The notes under the pieces were generated by a model. The model saw nothing but the letters and a program-made list of their open reading frames with translations. It made no database searches and was not told where the DNA came from. This document shows, in pieces, positions 29,454 to 37,789 of a stretch of DNA of 64,000 nucleotides. Source of the stretch: Xanthomonas sp. 10-10 (GTDB taxonomy: Bacteria > Pseudomonadota > Gammaproteobacteria > Xanthomonadales > Xanthomonadaceae); assembly GCF_040182365.1 (NCBI RefSeq), contig NZ_CP144460.1, positions 1,488,001 through 1,552,000 on the forward strand, written 5' to 3'. How positions within the stretch are numbered: position 1 is the first letter of the stretch; each line of letters opens with the position of its first letter. Position numbers and translations under genes: made by a program.

Positions 29454-30227
29454 GTGAGTGAGAACAGTGCGGTAGCCGGTGTCTCGGCGCAGTGGCCGGC
29501 GCGGTTGTGGGTGGTGCGGCATGGGCAGAGCGCAGGCAATGTGGCGCGCGATGTGGCGGAAGCCAATGGTGCGGCGCTGATCGACCTGGAGCATCGCGAT
29601 GCGGATATTCCGCTCTCGCCACTGGGCGAGCGCCAGGCCGAGGCGCTGGGGGCGTGGATGGCCGGTTTGCCCGAGCACGAGCGCCCGACCCTGATCCTGA
29701 GTTCCACCTATGTGCGTGCGCGCCAGACCGCCGCCGCGGTGGCGCGTGCGCTGGGGCAGCCGGCCGAGTCGGTCAGCGTGGACGAGCGTTTGCGCGAGAA
29801 GGAATTCGGCGTGCTCGACCGTTACACCACGTCCGGTATTCGAGATGCATTTCCAGCGCTCTTCGAGCAACGCAACCTGGTGGGCAAGTTCTACTTCCGC
29901 CCGCCCGGTGGCGAAAGCTGGTGCGATGTGATCTTCCGGCTGCGCGCCATCGTGGGCGATCTGCAACGCAACCATGTGGGCGCGCGGGTGCTGATCGTGG
30001 GGCATCAGGTGATCGTCAATTGCTTCCGCTACCTGATCGAGCGGATGGACGAGGCCACCATCCTGGACATCGATCGCGAAGGCGATGTGCCCAACTGTGG
30101 GGTCACCGGGTATGCGGTGGCGGCCGACGGGCAATCGATGGAGTTGCTGCACACCAATTTCGTGCCGCCGGAGCTGGCTGATGAGCCGGTGACCACCGAG
30201 TCCGATCGCCCGGCCGGCGCGCGCTGA
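29454..30227 (+). CDS. Histidine phosphatase superfamily protein (phosphoglycerate mutase-like)
   Basis: About 257 residues. The phosphoacceptor motif LWVVRHGQSAGNVA is near residue 25, with LSPLGERQAEALG, LILSSTYVRARQTA (conserved second Arg), VDERLREKEFGVLD and the second catalytic His in VLIVGHQVIVNC. This is a cytoplasmic phosphatase or mutase of the RHG type; the substrate cannot be assigned. GTG 29454 has an AGGAGA site at a good distance; an upstream GTG at 29439 is in frame but lacks one. The stop overlaps the next start (TGATG). Confidence 0.88.
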   Translation: MSENSAVAGVSAQWPARLWVVRHGQSAGNVARDVAEANGAALIDLEHRDADIPLSPLGERQAEALGAWMAGLPEHERPTLILSSTYVRARQTAAAVARALGQPAESVSVDERLREKEFGVLDRYTTSGIRDAFPALFEQRNLVGKFYFRPPGGESWCDVIFRLRAIVGDLQRNHVGARVLIVGHQVIVNCFRYLIERMDEATILDIDREGDVPNCGVTGYAVAADGQSMELLHTNFVPPELADEPVTTESDRPAGAR

Positions 30228-31099
30228 TGGCCGCCCCGCGCGTGCGCCTGCTTACCGCCGCGGCCTTGCGGTCAATGCCGTTGCCGGCACCCGGCGGCGA
30301 CAAGGAGCAGCGCGGGCGCGTGTTGATCGTGGGTGGCTCGATGCGCGTGCCGGGCGCGGCGTTATTGGCCAGCGAGGCGGCGCTGCGCACCGGTGCGGGC
30401 AAGTTGCAGATCGCCACCGCCGTCAGCGTGGCGCCGGGCATGGCGTTGGCGGTGCCCGAAGCCCTGGTGTTGGGATTGGCGCAGAACGCGCACGGCGAGA
30501 TCGTGCGCGGGAACCGCGCGCTGGATGCGGCGATGGCGGCCTGCGACGCGGCAGTGATCGGGCCGGGCATGGCGTCGTCGGCCACCACCACGGCGATGGT
30601 CAGGCGCGCTTCCGAACAGGCGGTGTGCACCTTGGTGCTGGATGCCGGTGCGTTGTCGCGCGGTTTGCGGGCGCCGATCGGGCGGCCATTCGTATTGACG
30701 CCGCATGCGGGCGAGATGGCGACCCTGGCCGGCGACGACAAGGCAGCGGTGGAAGCGGCGCCGGGGGAGTACGCGCTGAAGTTTGCGCAGAAGCTGCGCA
30801 GCGTGGTGATCGTCAAGGGCGCGGACAGTTTTATTGCCGGGCCCGACGGTGCGTTGTGGATGCATCGCGGAGGCGCATCCGGGTTGGGCACGTCCGGGTC
30901 TGGCGATGTCCTGGCGGGATTGATTGCGGGTTTTGCCGCGCGTGGCTGCGATGCGGTGGGCGCTGCGTTATGGGGCGTGTTTGTGCATGCGGCGGCGGGC
31001 AGGCAGTTGGCCAGGCGGATCGGGCCGGTGGGGTTTCTGGCGCGGGAGCTTGGGTTGGAAGTGCCTGGGATTTTGGATCGGTTGGCACGTTATGGATGA
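30227..31099 (+). CDS. ADP/ATP-dependent NAD(P)H-hydrate dehydratase
   Basis: A 290-residue ribokinase-fold protein of the YjeF C-terminal/NnrD type, which repairs hydrated NAD(P)H. Visible blocks are GRVLIVGGSMRVPGAALLAS (nucleotide-side glycine loop), LTPHAGEMATLAGDD, VVIVKGADSFIAGPDG and the nucleotide-binding SGLGTSGSGDVLAGLIAGFA with its catalytic Asp. The NnrE epimerase half is absent, so this is the stand-alone form. The start ATG overlaps the phosphatase stop, suggesting co-translation. Confidence 0.92.
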   Translation: MAAPRVRLLTAAALRSMPLPAPGGDKEQRGRVLIVGGSMRVPGAALLASEAALRTGAGKLQIATAVSVAPGMALAVPEALVLGLAQNAHGEIVRGNRALDAAMAACDAAVIGPGMASSATTTAMVRRASEQAVCTLVLDAGALSRGLRAPIGRPFVLTPHAGEMATLAGDDKAAVEAAPGEYALKFAQKLRSVVIVKGADSFIAGPDGALWMHRGGASGLGTSGSGDVLAGLIAGFAARGCDAVGAALWGVFVHAAAGRQLARRIGPVGFLARELGLEVPGILDRLARYG

Positions 31100-31837
31100 C
31101 TCCACTGGCGCAGGTCTAAGCTCGCGTACACGGCCTAATGCCTGCGGAGTGTCATGTGCTTCGCCTTCATCAGGCTAATGCATCTATCAGGCGAGAATTT
31201 TTGCTTAACGATACTTTCCATTGAAAAAGCGGTCTATCAATCGGGCGAAGCGTTGGCTGCACGCTATTTGCTTTGAGGCTAAAGATCGGTGATCTGCGCT
31301 CATCCTTGCTTGTTGGTGGGCGCAAAGGTTAGTGGTGGGCCGTCGCTCTTTGTGCGCTCACGCTAGATTCAACTGGGGAAGCGGTCCGTGTGCCAGATGC
31401 AATGGCTACAAGCATCAGCAAAAGAGCGAGCTATGTATGCGGGAGATATGCTGCGGCACCACACTGCAGCATCTGTTCGCGTCCAGATCGCGCTGGCCAA
31501 CGAGCAGCGACGCGCGCAGACTGCCCTCTGGTTAAAGGTGCGGCAAACGGCCAAAGTCACACTTTTGGATCAGCACCGCAGCGGCTAAGAACTGGCGCAG
31601 GCAGAACCTCAAGATGAGTATATCTAGCTATGCTTGCACAGTAATCCGTCTATGCCTCAAGCCAAGATCCCTGGCGTGAGGTGGAAGTATGACTTGTGCC
31701 ACAAAAACATGTGATCTGCTCTATAAGCAGTGCGTCACTCAAAAATTTCATGATTCGGTACCATTCTTTACTTGAAGTCTTGAGAGAAGTAAGTTACAAG
31801 GAAGTTGTGGCTTATGGAGTGCTACAAGGAGGCAAGG
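31100..31837. other. Gene-poor left edge of the AT-richer island
   Basis: No well-supported gene. A 66-codon plus-strand frame at 31388-31588 (ending VRQTAKVTLLDQHRSG) looks coding-like in its left half but has no ribosome site or recognised family. A 32-codon frame at 31178-31276 is similarly weak. Base composition turns noticeably AT-richer from about 31.6 kb, consistent with the start of a transferred segment. Confidence 0.4.
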
Positions 31838-31930
31838 ATGAATGATGCTATCGATGCAATGTGTGACCACCATTGCATGCAATACAGCACTTACTCGGCG
31901 TATACGCATCCAATATGGGGTGATCTATAA
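31838..31930 (+). CDS. 30-residue ORF with consensus ribosome site; possible small peptide
   Basis: ATG 31838 lies six bases after a perfect AGGAGG. The peptide has 30 residues, starts MNDAIDAMCDHHC and ends HPIWGDL, with two Cys, three His, several Tyr and one Trp. The consensus Shine-Dalgarno in an otherwise non-coding AT-rich stretch argues that it is translated. It lies about 340 bp ahead of the permease genes of the peptide cluster, so it could be an extra precursor, a leader peptide or a regulator. There is no homology support. Confidence 0.4.
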   Translation: MNDAIDAMCDHHCMQYSTYSAYTHPIWGDL

Positions 31931-32269
31931 AGGTTGCCTGCAATCAACCCACTGCGTAAAAGTTCCCTGCGTGTCTTGGGGCCGGACTAGCATGGGATGC
32001 TCAAAATATTGAATCGCATGCTCGTTGAAGGCGGCTTTGCGTTCTATGGGGCGTGTGATCTCGTGAGTTAAACAGTGCGGGGTTTACGTTGTCGGGGGAG
32101 GAGCTTGGGCAAAGATCATGGATCCTTCCACTAAGAAAACTATAGGTATCACTTGTGCGTCCATTTTAATTAAAAGTGACTAATATGATGCTTTCTTACA
32201 TGTGGTTGATCATGAGCTACATTAACCAATATTTTTCTAAGGGACATCTCTAACGGTAAGGATGATCGA
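31931..32269 (+). promoter_or_regulatory. AT-rich leader upstream of the permease genes
   Basis: No gene is supported. The right half is very AT-rich (for example ATTTTAATTAAAAGTGACTA near 32163) and is the natural place for the promoter of the first permease gene. TAAGGA at 32255-32260 can serve as the ribosome site before ATG 32270. I could not fix the -35 and -10 boxes with confidence. Confidence 0.45.
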
Positions 32270-33607
32270 ATGATTTTCTTAGCCCGTCGCCCCTTGCTGC
32301 TTTCATATCATTTGCAGTACGGCCTATTGAGCCTGCGTCGCAATGCTCTGATTACTATTTTGATGATTTTGGCTATTGGTATCGGCATTGGTGCAGTCAT
32401 GACGACATTGACCGTATTTCTGGTGGTTTCTAAAGATCCGATGCCTGATCGTAGTGGCCGTATATTCCATCCGCGAATGGATGCGCAAGATATGGCAGGA
32501 TTCAGCCCCAACGGCGAACCGCATGACCTCATGACGCGCCAAGATGCTGAGCAGCTGCTGCGCGAAAAGCAAGGCGTCCGACAAGCATTGATGGCGGCTG
32601 GCTCTGTGATTGTGGAGCCGCCCGACAATGCTCAAATGCCTTTCCGCCAGCGCATACGTTATACATCAGCTGACTTTTTCCCCATGTTTCAGGTTCCATT
32701 GGCTCAAGGCCAAGTGTGGACGGCGGCGGATGATCAATCTCTTGCACGTGTTGTAGTGTTAGGCGAAGTTCTGGCAAACAGCCTGTTTCCGGGTGCCAAT
32801 AGTATCGGAAAGATCTTGAGGTTAAATGGTGTTGATTTCCGTATCGTGGGAGTCATTGGGCCATGGGAGGTACATCCAAAATTTTACGACCTCAGTCGGG
32901 AAGGTGGTTTTAGCGACTCAGAGCAGATCTTCATTCCTTTCTCTACGTCGCGTGAGTTGCGGATGGGGACAGCTGGTAGCATTACATGTTGGGGTGGTGC
33001 TGACACTCAGGAAGGGCGTCTCGGTGTCAACTCTCCTTGTGCATGGGTGCAGTACTGGGTGGAGCTTGCTTCTGCCGCCGATGCTGACGCCTATATCGCA
33101 TACTTGGAGAACTATTCCGCGCTGCAGCGACGAAATGGCCGTTTTCAGCGACCCGTGAATGTGCGATTAGACAATATCACCAGTTGGCTGAAGTACAAGA
33201 GAGTGGTGCCTAGCGATGTACGCCTGCAAACTTGGCTTGCAGCCGGGTTTCTTTTTATCTGCTTGCTTAACACCACTGGGCTTCTGCTGGCTAAATTCTT
33301 GCGCCGAGCTCCCGAGATTGGGCTCCGTCGTGCACTTGGCGCGCCGCGAAGTGCGGTGTTTCTGCAATGTCTGGTGGAGGCCGGCATTGTTGGTATTGCA
33401 GGTGGGTTAGCGGGCCTGCTGTTTGCATGGATTGGTTTATGGGCAGTACGCCAGCAATCAGCGGGTCATGCTCATTTGGCAATGATGAATGCCTCTACCT
33501 TGGTCTGGGCAGTTACCCTTTCTATCCTTGCCACTCTTATCGCCGGCTCATTTCCTGCTTGGCGTGCATGCCGAATTGCACCTGCTAGTCAGCTCAAGAA
33601 TCTTTGA
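32270..33607 (+). CDS. MacB/FtsX-type ABC transporter permease
   Basis: A 445-residue membrane protein. It has an N-terminal transmembrane helix (ITILMILAIGIGIGAVMTTL), a large periplasmic MacB-like domain containing RVVVLGEVLANSLFPGANSI and GKILRLNGVDFRIVGVIG, then three C-terminal helices with the FtsX hallmark FLRRAPEIGLRRALGAPRSA. Such permeases work with a separate ATPase to drive mechanotransmission or export of peptides. No MacB-type ATPase is encoded next to it. The second permease follows by eight bases. It probably serves export of, or self-protection against, the peptide product. Confidence 0.88.
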   Translation: MIFLARRPLLLSYHLQYGLLSLRRNALITILMILAIGIGIGAVMTTLTVFLVVSKDPMPDRSGRIFHPRMDAQDMAGFSPNGEPHDLMTRQDAEQLLREKQGVRQALMAAGSVIVEPPDNAQMPFRQRIRYTSADFFPMFQVPLAQGQVWTAADDQSLARVVVLGEVLANSLFPGANSIGKILRLNGVDFRIVGVIGPWEVHPKFYDLSREGGFSDSEQIFIPFSTSRELRMGTAGSITCWGGADTQEGRLGVNSPCAWVQYWVELASAADADAYIAYLENYSALQRRNGRFQRPVNVRLDNITSWLKYKRVVPSDVRLQTWLAAGFLFICLLNTTGLLLAKFLRRAPEIGLRRALGAPRSAVFLQCLVEAGIVGIAGGLAGLLFAWIGLWAVRQQSAGHAHLAMMNASTLVWAVTLSILATLIAGSFPAWRACRIAPASQLKNL

Positions 33608-33615
33608 GGTTTCGA

Positions 33616-34845
33616 ATGTATATTCACCCGATCTTGTCCGCCCTTCGTCACCATAAGATTATCGCAGCCCTAATCATTCTTGAGATCGCCTTTGCCTATG
33701 CGGTTATTTGCAATGCAGGGTTTCTGATCGTCGAGCGGGTGGCGCGAATCCAGCGCCCGACAGGCATCGCTGAAGAAGCATTACTGAGGCTTCAGCTCAG
33801 TCCGGCTAGTCAAAAAGATGAAGATTCCCTTGCACAGACGCGTACCGATCTCCTGGCACTGCGTGCGATTCCAGGCGTACTTTCCGCGACCGTTGTCAAC
33901 CAAATTCCGTATGGCGATTCGTCAACAAACAGCGCCGTAAGCATGCGTGAGGATCAAGCGACGCCCACTTTGGACGCCGCTATCTATCTGGCCGGGTCAG
34001 GGGTCATCCAGACATTGGGTCTGAACCTAGTCGCAGGTCGAGACTTCACTGGTGACGACTACGTTGACTGGAAGTCCACCGATATTCCAGGTGAAGTCGT
34101 TATTCCAACGGCTATCGTGACTCGTGCGACGGCGGAGCGGCTATTTCCTGGCGAAGATGCCATAGGAAAGTCATTTTATAGCTGGGGAGGGCAGCCGACC
34201 CGGATTGTCGGCATCGTTGAGCGCTTGACTCGTCCAAGTGAGGTGGATGATCCAATCACCATGGATTATTCAGTTATATTTCCAGTTAACCTTCCCTACA
34301 CTTCAGGGGCCAACTACGTGCTCCGTACTACTCCGCAGGATAGTGAGGCTACTCTGAAGAGGGCACTGCAGGCACTTAGGCTGGCTGGGCCGCCACGCGT
34401 ATATGGCCTGAACAACGGCACTATAGAGTCACTGCGCGATCGGTACTATCGTACCGATAAAGCAATGGCTGGTCTTTTAGTACTTGTCTGCACCGGATTG
34501 TTGATCATCACGTTGGCTGGGATTCTCGGCCTCTCAAGCTTCTGGGTCCAGCAACGAACTCGTACTATTGGTATACGCCGCGCCTTAGGAGCGACACGGA
34601 AACAGGTATTGCATTATTTTCAAGTGGAAAACTTGCTTTTGACGACGGTCGGGTCGTTTCTTGGCATAGCCATGGCTATTGGAATGAATCTGCTTTTGAT
34701 GGGCTATTACGAACTTTCTCGTCTGCCTATCGAGTACTCACTGCTTGGAATTATTTTGCTGATACCGCTGGGTCAACTCGCAGTCCTCCCTCCTGCAATG
34801 CGGGCAATAACAGTTTCGCCTGCTATTGCTACGCGCAGCGCCTGA
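33616..34845 (+). CDS. Second MacB/FtsX-type ABC transporter permease
   Basis: About 409 residues from ATG 33616 (TTG 33604, overlapping the previous stop, is an alternative). The topology is the same as its neighbour: an N-terminal helix (IIAALIILEIAFAYAVICNA), a periplasmic domain with TAERLFPGEDAIGKSFYSWG and GQPTRIVGIVERL, and C-terminal helices with the FtsX motif QQRTRTIGIRRALGATRKQV. The two permeases probably form a heterodimer. The cognate ATPase and a MacA-type adaptor are not seen nearby. Confidence 0.87.
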   Translation: MYIHPILSALRHHKIIAALIILEIAFAYAVICNAGFLIVERVARIQRPTGIAEEALLRLQLSPASQKDEDSLAQTRTDLLALRAIPGVLSATVVNQIPYGDSSTNSAVSMREDQATPTLDAAIYLAGSGVIQTLGLNLVAGRDFTGDDYVDWKSTDIPGEVVIPTAIVTRATAERLFPGEDAIGKSFYSWGGQPTRIVGIVERLTRPSEVDDPITMDYSVIFPVNLPYTSGANYVLRTTPQDSEATLKRALQALRLAGPPRVYGLNNGTIESLRDRYYRTDKAMAGLLVLVCTGLLIITLAGILGLSSFWVQQRTRTIGIRRALGATRKQVLHYFQVENLLLTTVGSFLGIAMAIGMNLLLMGYYELSRLPIEYSLLGIILLIPLGQLAVLPPAMRAITVSPAIATRSA

Positions 34846-35011
34846 CTGTTTTTTTCAGCGCGGTTGGCTTTTAGAGCTAGTGAAGCAGAGCATTGGTGTG
34901 CCAGCGTCTGGCATGCTCAATCTGGTGCCGGCCCAGGATGTTGCCGGAGTAACAGTAGGTCTACCGGAATAGAAGTTCTCAATCACTCTCTACAAAGACA
35001 ATGGAGGTTTC

Positions 35012-35197
35012 ATGGACAGCAAGTTAAAGAGTCTCGCAGAGCGCCTGAAGTCAAAGATTGAAGGTTCCTCGAACTCACTCATGAATGTAGGGGATATGAC
35101 TGACCTGGTCGATGCCCATTTGGACATGGTCAGTGCGGCCCACGGATCCGCCCATGGCTCTGCCCATGCATCAGGTGTGCCACAAGAAGTGCTGTAG
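35012..35197 (+). CDS. Putative RiPP precursor peptide with three His-x-Ser repeats
   Basis: A 61-residue peptide with a strong GGAGG site before ATG 35012. The first ~40 residues form a charged amphipathic leader (MDSKLKSLAERLKSKIEG, later MTDLVDAHLDMV). The core carries AHGS (43-46), AHGS (47-50) and AHAS (51-54), then GVPQEVL. It lies directly upstream of a radical SAM/SPASM enzyme and an HExxH modification protein and is followed by an attenuator hairpin, the classic setting of a RiPP precursor. The three His-x-Ser triads are plausible sites for His-to-Ser cyclophane links. No canonical Gly-Gly cleavage site is obvious, although a C39 exporter is in the cluster. It overlaps the open frame upstream of the radical SAM gene, but that extension lacks protein character. 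Confidence 0.75.
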   Translation: MDSKLKSLAERLKSKIEGSSNSLMNVGDMTDLVDAHLDMVSAAHGSAHGSAHASGVPQEVL

Positions 35198-35214
35198 TAA
35201 AGTCTCACAAGGTG

Positions 35215-35243
35215 AGGTACCGGCATACCTGCCGGTACCTTTT
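35215..35243 (+). terminator. Attenuator-like terminator between precursor and modification genes
   Basis: AGGTACCGGCA (35215-35225) pairs perfectly with TGCCGGTACCT (35230-35240) around a TACC loop, followed by TTT. It lies 17 bases past the precursor stop and 70 bases before the radical SAM start. A leaky terminator here would yield much more precursor than enzyme, as is common in peptide clusters. Confidence 0.75.
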
Positions 35244-35312
35244 AAAGCCCAGCTTCATTGCATATGCAATCCCGATAAGATCGATTCGTCTGCATTCACA
35301 GGAAGTGTGCGA

Positions 35313-36530
35313 ATGTCTCCTCCATTTCGAGGTAACAGCATTGATGTTGTGTTGAAGCTAGCTGAGCGTTGTAATCTTGCATGTCCATACTGTTATTATT
35401 TCGAGCAGGAAAACAATATATCCGAGCTCAGTCGGGCGCTGATTCCTGAGCAGACAGTCATCGATACTGCCAGCTTCATACGCCAGGGCGTATTGGATAT
35501 GGGTATCGAGAAAGTCTATCTGGGCCTGCATGGAGGCGAGCCTACATTGCTTCCTAAGGTACGTTTCGACCGCTTGTGCCACATTCTCCGTAAATCGCTG
35601 GACAGCTGTACACAACTGCACATTGGTATGCAGACAAACGGAACACTGATTGACGACGAATGGGTGGACTTGTTCGCTAAGCACAGTGTCATGGTTGGTG
35701 TTAGCATAGATGGGCCAAAAGATATTCATGATCGTCAACGCCCAGATCGTCGCGGGCGCGGTAGTTATGAGAATAGTGTCCGTGGATTGAAACTTCTCCA
35801 AAAAGCAGCTAAAGAGGGCCGTATTCCACCTAGTGGGGTACTTTGTGTTGCTAATCCAGAATTGCACGGAGGTGAGCTCATCCGTCATTTCGTTGAGGAT
35901 CTCGAGGTCTATAGCCTAAACCTGCTACTCCCTCGCGAAGGCCATGATAGTAAGTTTTTGCAGCCTCAAGAGAAATGGATGCGCTTTTTTGATGAGGTTA
36001 TCGAGTACTGGTTGAATCCGAGTAAAGAAAAGCCTGTGCGCATTTACCTGCTTACTGAAATCATCCTTGCACTGATGTCCGAGCAATATGCTGAAGGTTT
36101 GGATTACCGGCGTGCCAATCGCCACGGCGTCATAACGGTATCAGCCGAGGGGTTTATCGGTCCGGATGACAACATCATGGCGCTCGACAGATCTTTTTGT
36201 CCAACCGATGTGACCGTGCGAAATACCAGGATGGCTGATTTCTTCGCTGGGTCAATGTGGCGAGCGTTGATCGATAGCATTGATAACCCACCGCAAAAGT
36301 GTGATGTATGCGAATGGTATCGCACGTGTCGTTCTGGTGATTTATTTAATCGTTATTCTAAAGATAAGCAATTCGATCAACCCTCGGTGTTCTGCCAAAC
36401 TCTCGATTCCATCCATTCGGCATTGGCTAGCGTAGTTGCTCGTCGGGAAGGTGCGATGGATATCATGGCCGCAATTCTTTCAAGCGAACCACGATACAAG
36501 GCGCGGAACTTTCATGTAAATGGTATTTGA
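35313..36530 (+). CDS. Radical SAM/SPASM peptide-modifying enzyme, FxsB-like
   Basis: A 405-residue enzyme. The [4Fe-4S] radical SAM motif is CNLACPYCYYF (Cys 20, 24, 27), followed by VYLGLHGGEPTLL (GGEP SAM-binding) and LHIGMQTNGTLIDD and VGVSIDGPKDIHDR. The C-terminus has an auxiliary cluster region CDVCEWYRTCRSGDLFNRYS ending FDQPSVFCQTL, which matches the FxsB/SPASM tail. These enzymes form C-C links (cyclophanes) between an aromatic or His side chain and a nearby residue in ribosomal peptides. ATG 35313 is used; the longer frame overlaps the precursor gene. The substrate is presumably the peptide at 35012. Confidence 0.9.
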   Translation: MSPPFRGNSIDVVLKLAERCNLACPYCYYFEQENNISELSRALIPEQTVIDTASFIRQGVLDMGIEKVYLGLHGGEPTLLPKVRFDRLCHILRKSLDSCTQLHIGMQTNGTLIDDEWVDLFAKHSVMVGVSIDGPKDIHDRQRPDRRGRGSYENSVRGLKLLQKAAKEGRIPPSGVLCVANPELHGGELIRHFVEDLEVYSLNLLLPREGHDSKFLQPQEKWMRFFDEVIEYWLNPSKEKPVRIYLLTEIILALMSEQYAEGLDYRRANRHGVITVSAEGFIGPDDNIMALDRSFCPTDVTVRNTRMADFFAGSMWRALIDSIDNPPQKCDVCEWYRTCRSGDLFNRYSKDKQFDQPSVFCQTLDSIHSALASVVARREGAMDIMAAILSSEPRYKARNFHVNGI

Positions 36531-36549
36531 GCTTAAATGAGAGGGTTCA

Positions 36550-37746
36550 ATGGACGTCTTTCGCTATTTTTCCTCGCCAATGGAAGGCGATTATCGATCA
36601 CTCGCGGCGGAATTGGTGACTCTTCAATACATCGCATTCTGCCAACAAGTGCGCGATCGCATCGGCTGTCATCGTTATGCAAACTTGATCGAAGTTATGC
36701 TAGAGAGAATAAGATCTAGGGAGGCGTCTAGTGCATACTGGACTCCTGAGGTTAGTAGTATATTTGCTGGCTTGCACCCTGCTGTAAGACCTTCTTGCCG
36801 ATCTGCAGATAATGATTGGCTACTGGCTCAGGTGGTTATCAGTGGCCTGATTACCGGTATATTAGATGAAGTTGCTATTGATGTTGAACTGCAGTCTCCT
36901 GTATTGATATGTGGTAGATCAATTGAAGGGCAATGCAAGCTGCATGCTGACAATAAATCAATTTCATTGACGCGGAAAGATGGGAGAGGATTGCTGTTGC
37001 ACTGCATCGGCGACAGCGACAGAGGTCCGTTGTGGGACCATGTAGAGCGCCCATCAAATTTTATAAAAATTGATGGCCAATCGGCGATACGGCTCGTCGG
37101 CGACTCTTGGCATCGAATGGAATGGATAAACGATAGATGCGACGTTGAGACAGATTTCGTAAGTGCCGCAGAGCAACTACAATCGGCTTTGCAACTACTG
37201 CGTGAGGGCTCACCAAAATATGTAGGATGGGTCTGCGCATTGCTAAGCGAAATAACGCCTATAGTACGTCCGGCGGCAAATATGATAAGTAGTAATTCAT
37301 CTGCTTTACGTATGGGTGGTATCGACGTCGCAGTGCCCGCCTCAGTCACTGAAACTGCTGAAATGCTTGTTCACGAGTGCTCACATCAGTATTACCATAT
37401 GTGCGGTTGGCTTGGATCAACTGTAATTCCGGGCGCGCGCTCATACTATTCACCATTGAAAAAGTGCGACCGGCCTCTTGACCGAATATTGCTGGGATAC
37501 CACGCTTTTGGCAATGCTATGATTGTATTTGACCATATGGCAACAGCGGGATTAAACCAAGAAGTACGCGCACGTTGGTCGACTGTGGCTTGCTATATGC
37601 GGGAACTTGCCGCGCCGCTGCAAGACCATGCAGAGCTAAGTGAGCTAGGTATCGCACTATATGAGCCACTGCGGGATCGGTTAAAATCGTTGCGATTTTC
37701 TTCGCTCACCGAAGTTTCTGATCAATTCGCCGCAGGTCTTTCTTAA
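36550..37746 (+). CDS. HExxH-motif peptide modification protein (putative beta-hydroxylase)
   Basis: A 398-residue protein of the HEXXH-motif family found beside FxsB-type radical SAM enzymes. The motif is MLVHECSHQYYHM (His ~275-279), followed by SYYSPLKKCDRPLDRILLGY HAF. The N-terminal part (VFRYFSSPMEGDYRSLAAEL) is typical of this family. Relatives with an HExxH metal site act as 2-oxoglutarate-dependent peptide beta-hydroxylases rather than proteases. It starts 20 bases after the radical SAM stop. A second modification of the same precursor is likely; the exact reaction is inferred. Confidence 0.82.
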   Translation: MDVFRYFSSPMEGDYRSLAAELVTLQYIAFCQQVRDRIGCHRYANLIEVMLERIRSREASSAYWTPEVSSIFAGLHPAVRPSCRSADNDWLLAQVVISGLITGILDEVAIDVELQSPVLICGRSIEGQCKLHADNKSISLTRKDGRGLLLHCIGDSDRGPLWDHVERPSNFIKIDGQSAIRLVGDSWHRMEWINDRCDVETDFVSAAEQLQSALQLLREGSPKYVGWVCALLSEITPIVRPAANMISSNSSALRMGGIDVAVPASVTETAEMLVHECSHQYYHMCGWLGSTVIPGARSYYSPLKKCDRPLDRILLGYHAFGNAMIVFDHMATAGLNQEVRARWSTVACYMRELAAPLQDHAELSELGIALYEPLRDRLKSLRFSSLTEVSDQFAAGLS

Positions 37747-37789
37747 TCTAACATTGCTTGCCTAGCCTACTCACCATTGTAGAGAATTA

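Noticed and set aside
34880..34972. 30-codon frame (start GTG) between permease 2 and the precursor, considered as a second precursor
   Set aside because: No ribosome site precedes it, the frame is open further upstream, and it has no core-like motif.
36550..37746. HECSH protein called as a zinc protease
   Set aside because: Its context next to a radical SAM/SPASM gene and its overall pattern fit the HExxH peptide-modification family rather than a peptidase; there is no signal peptide.
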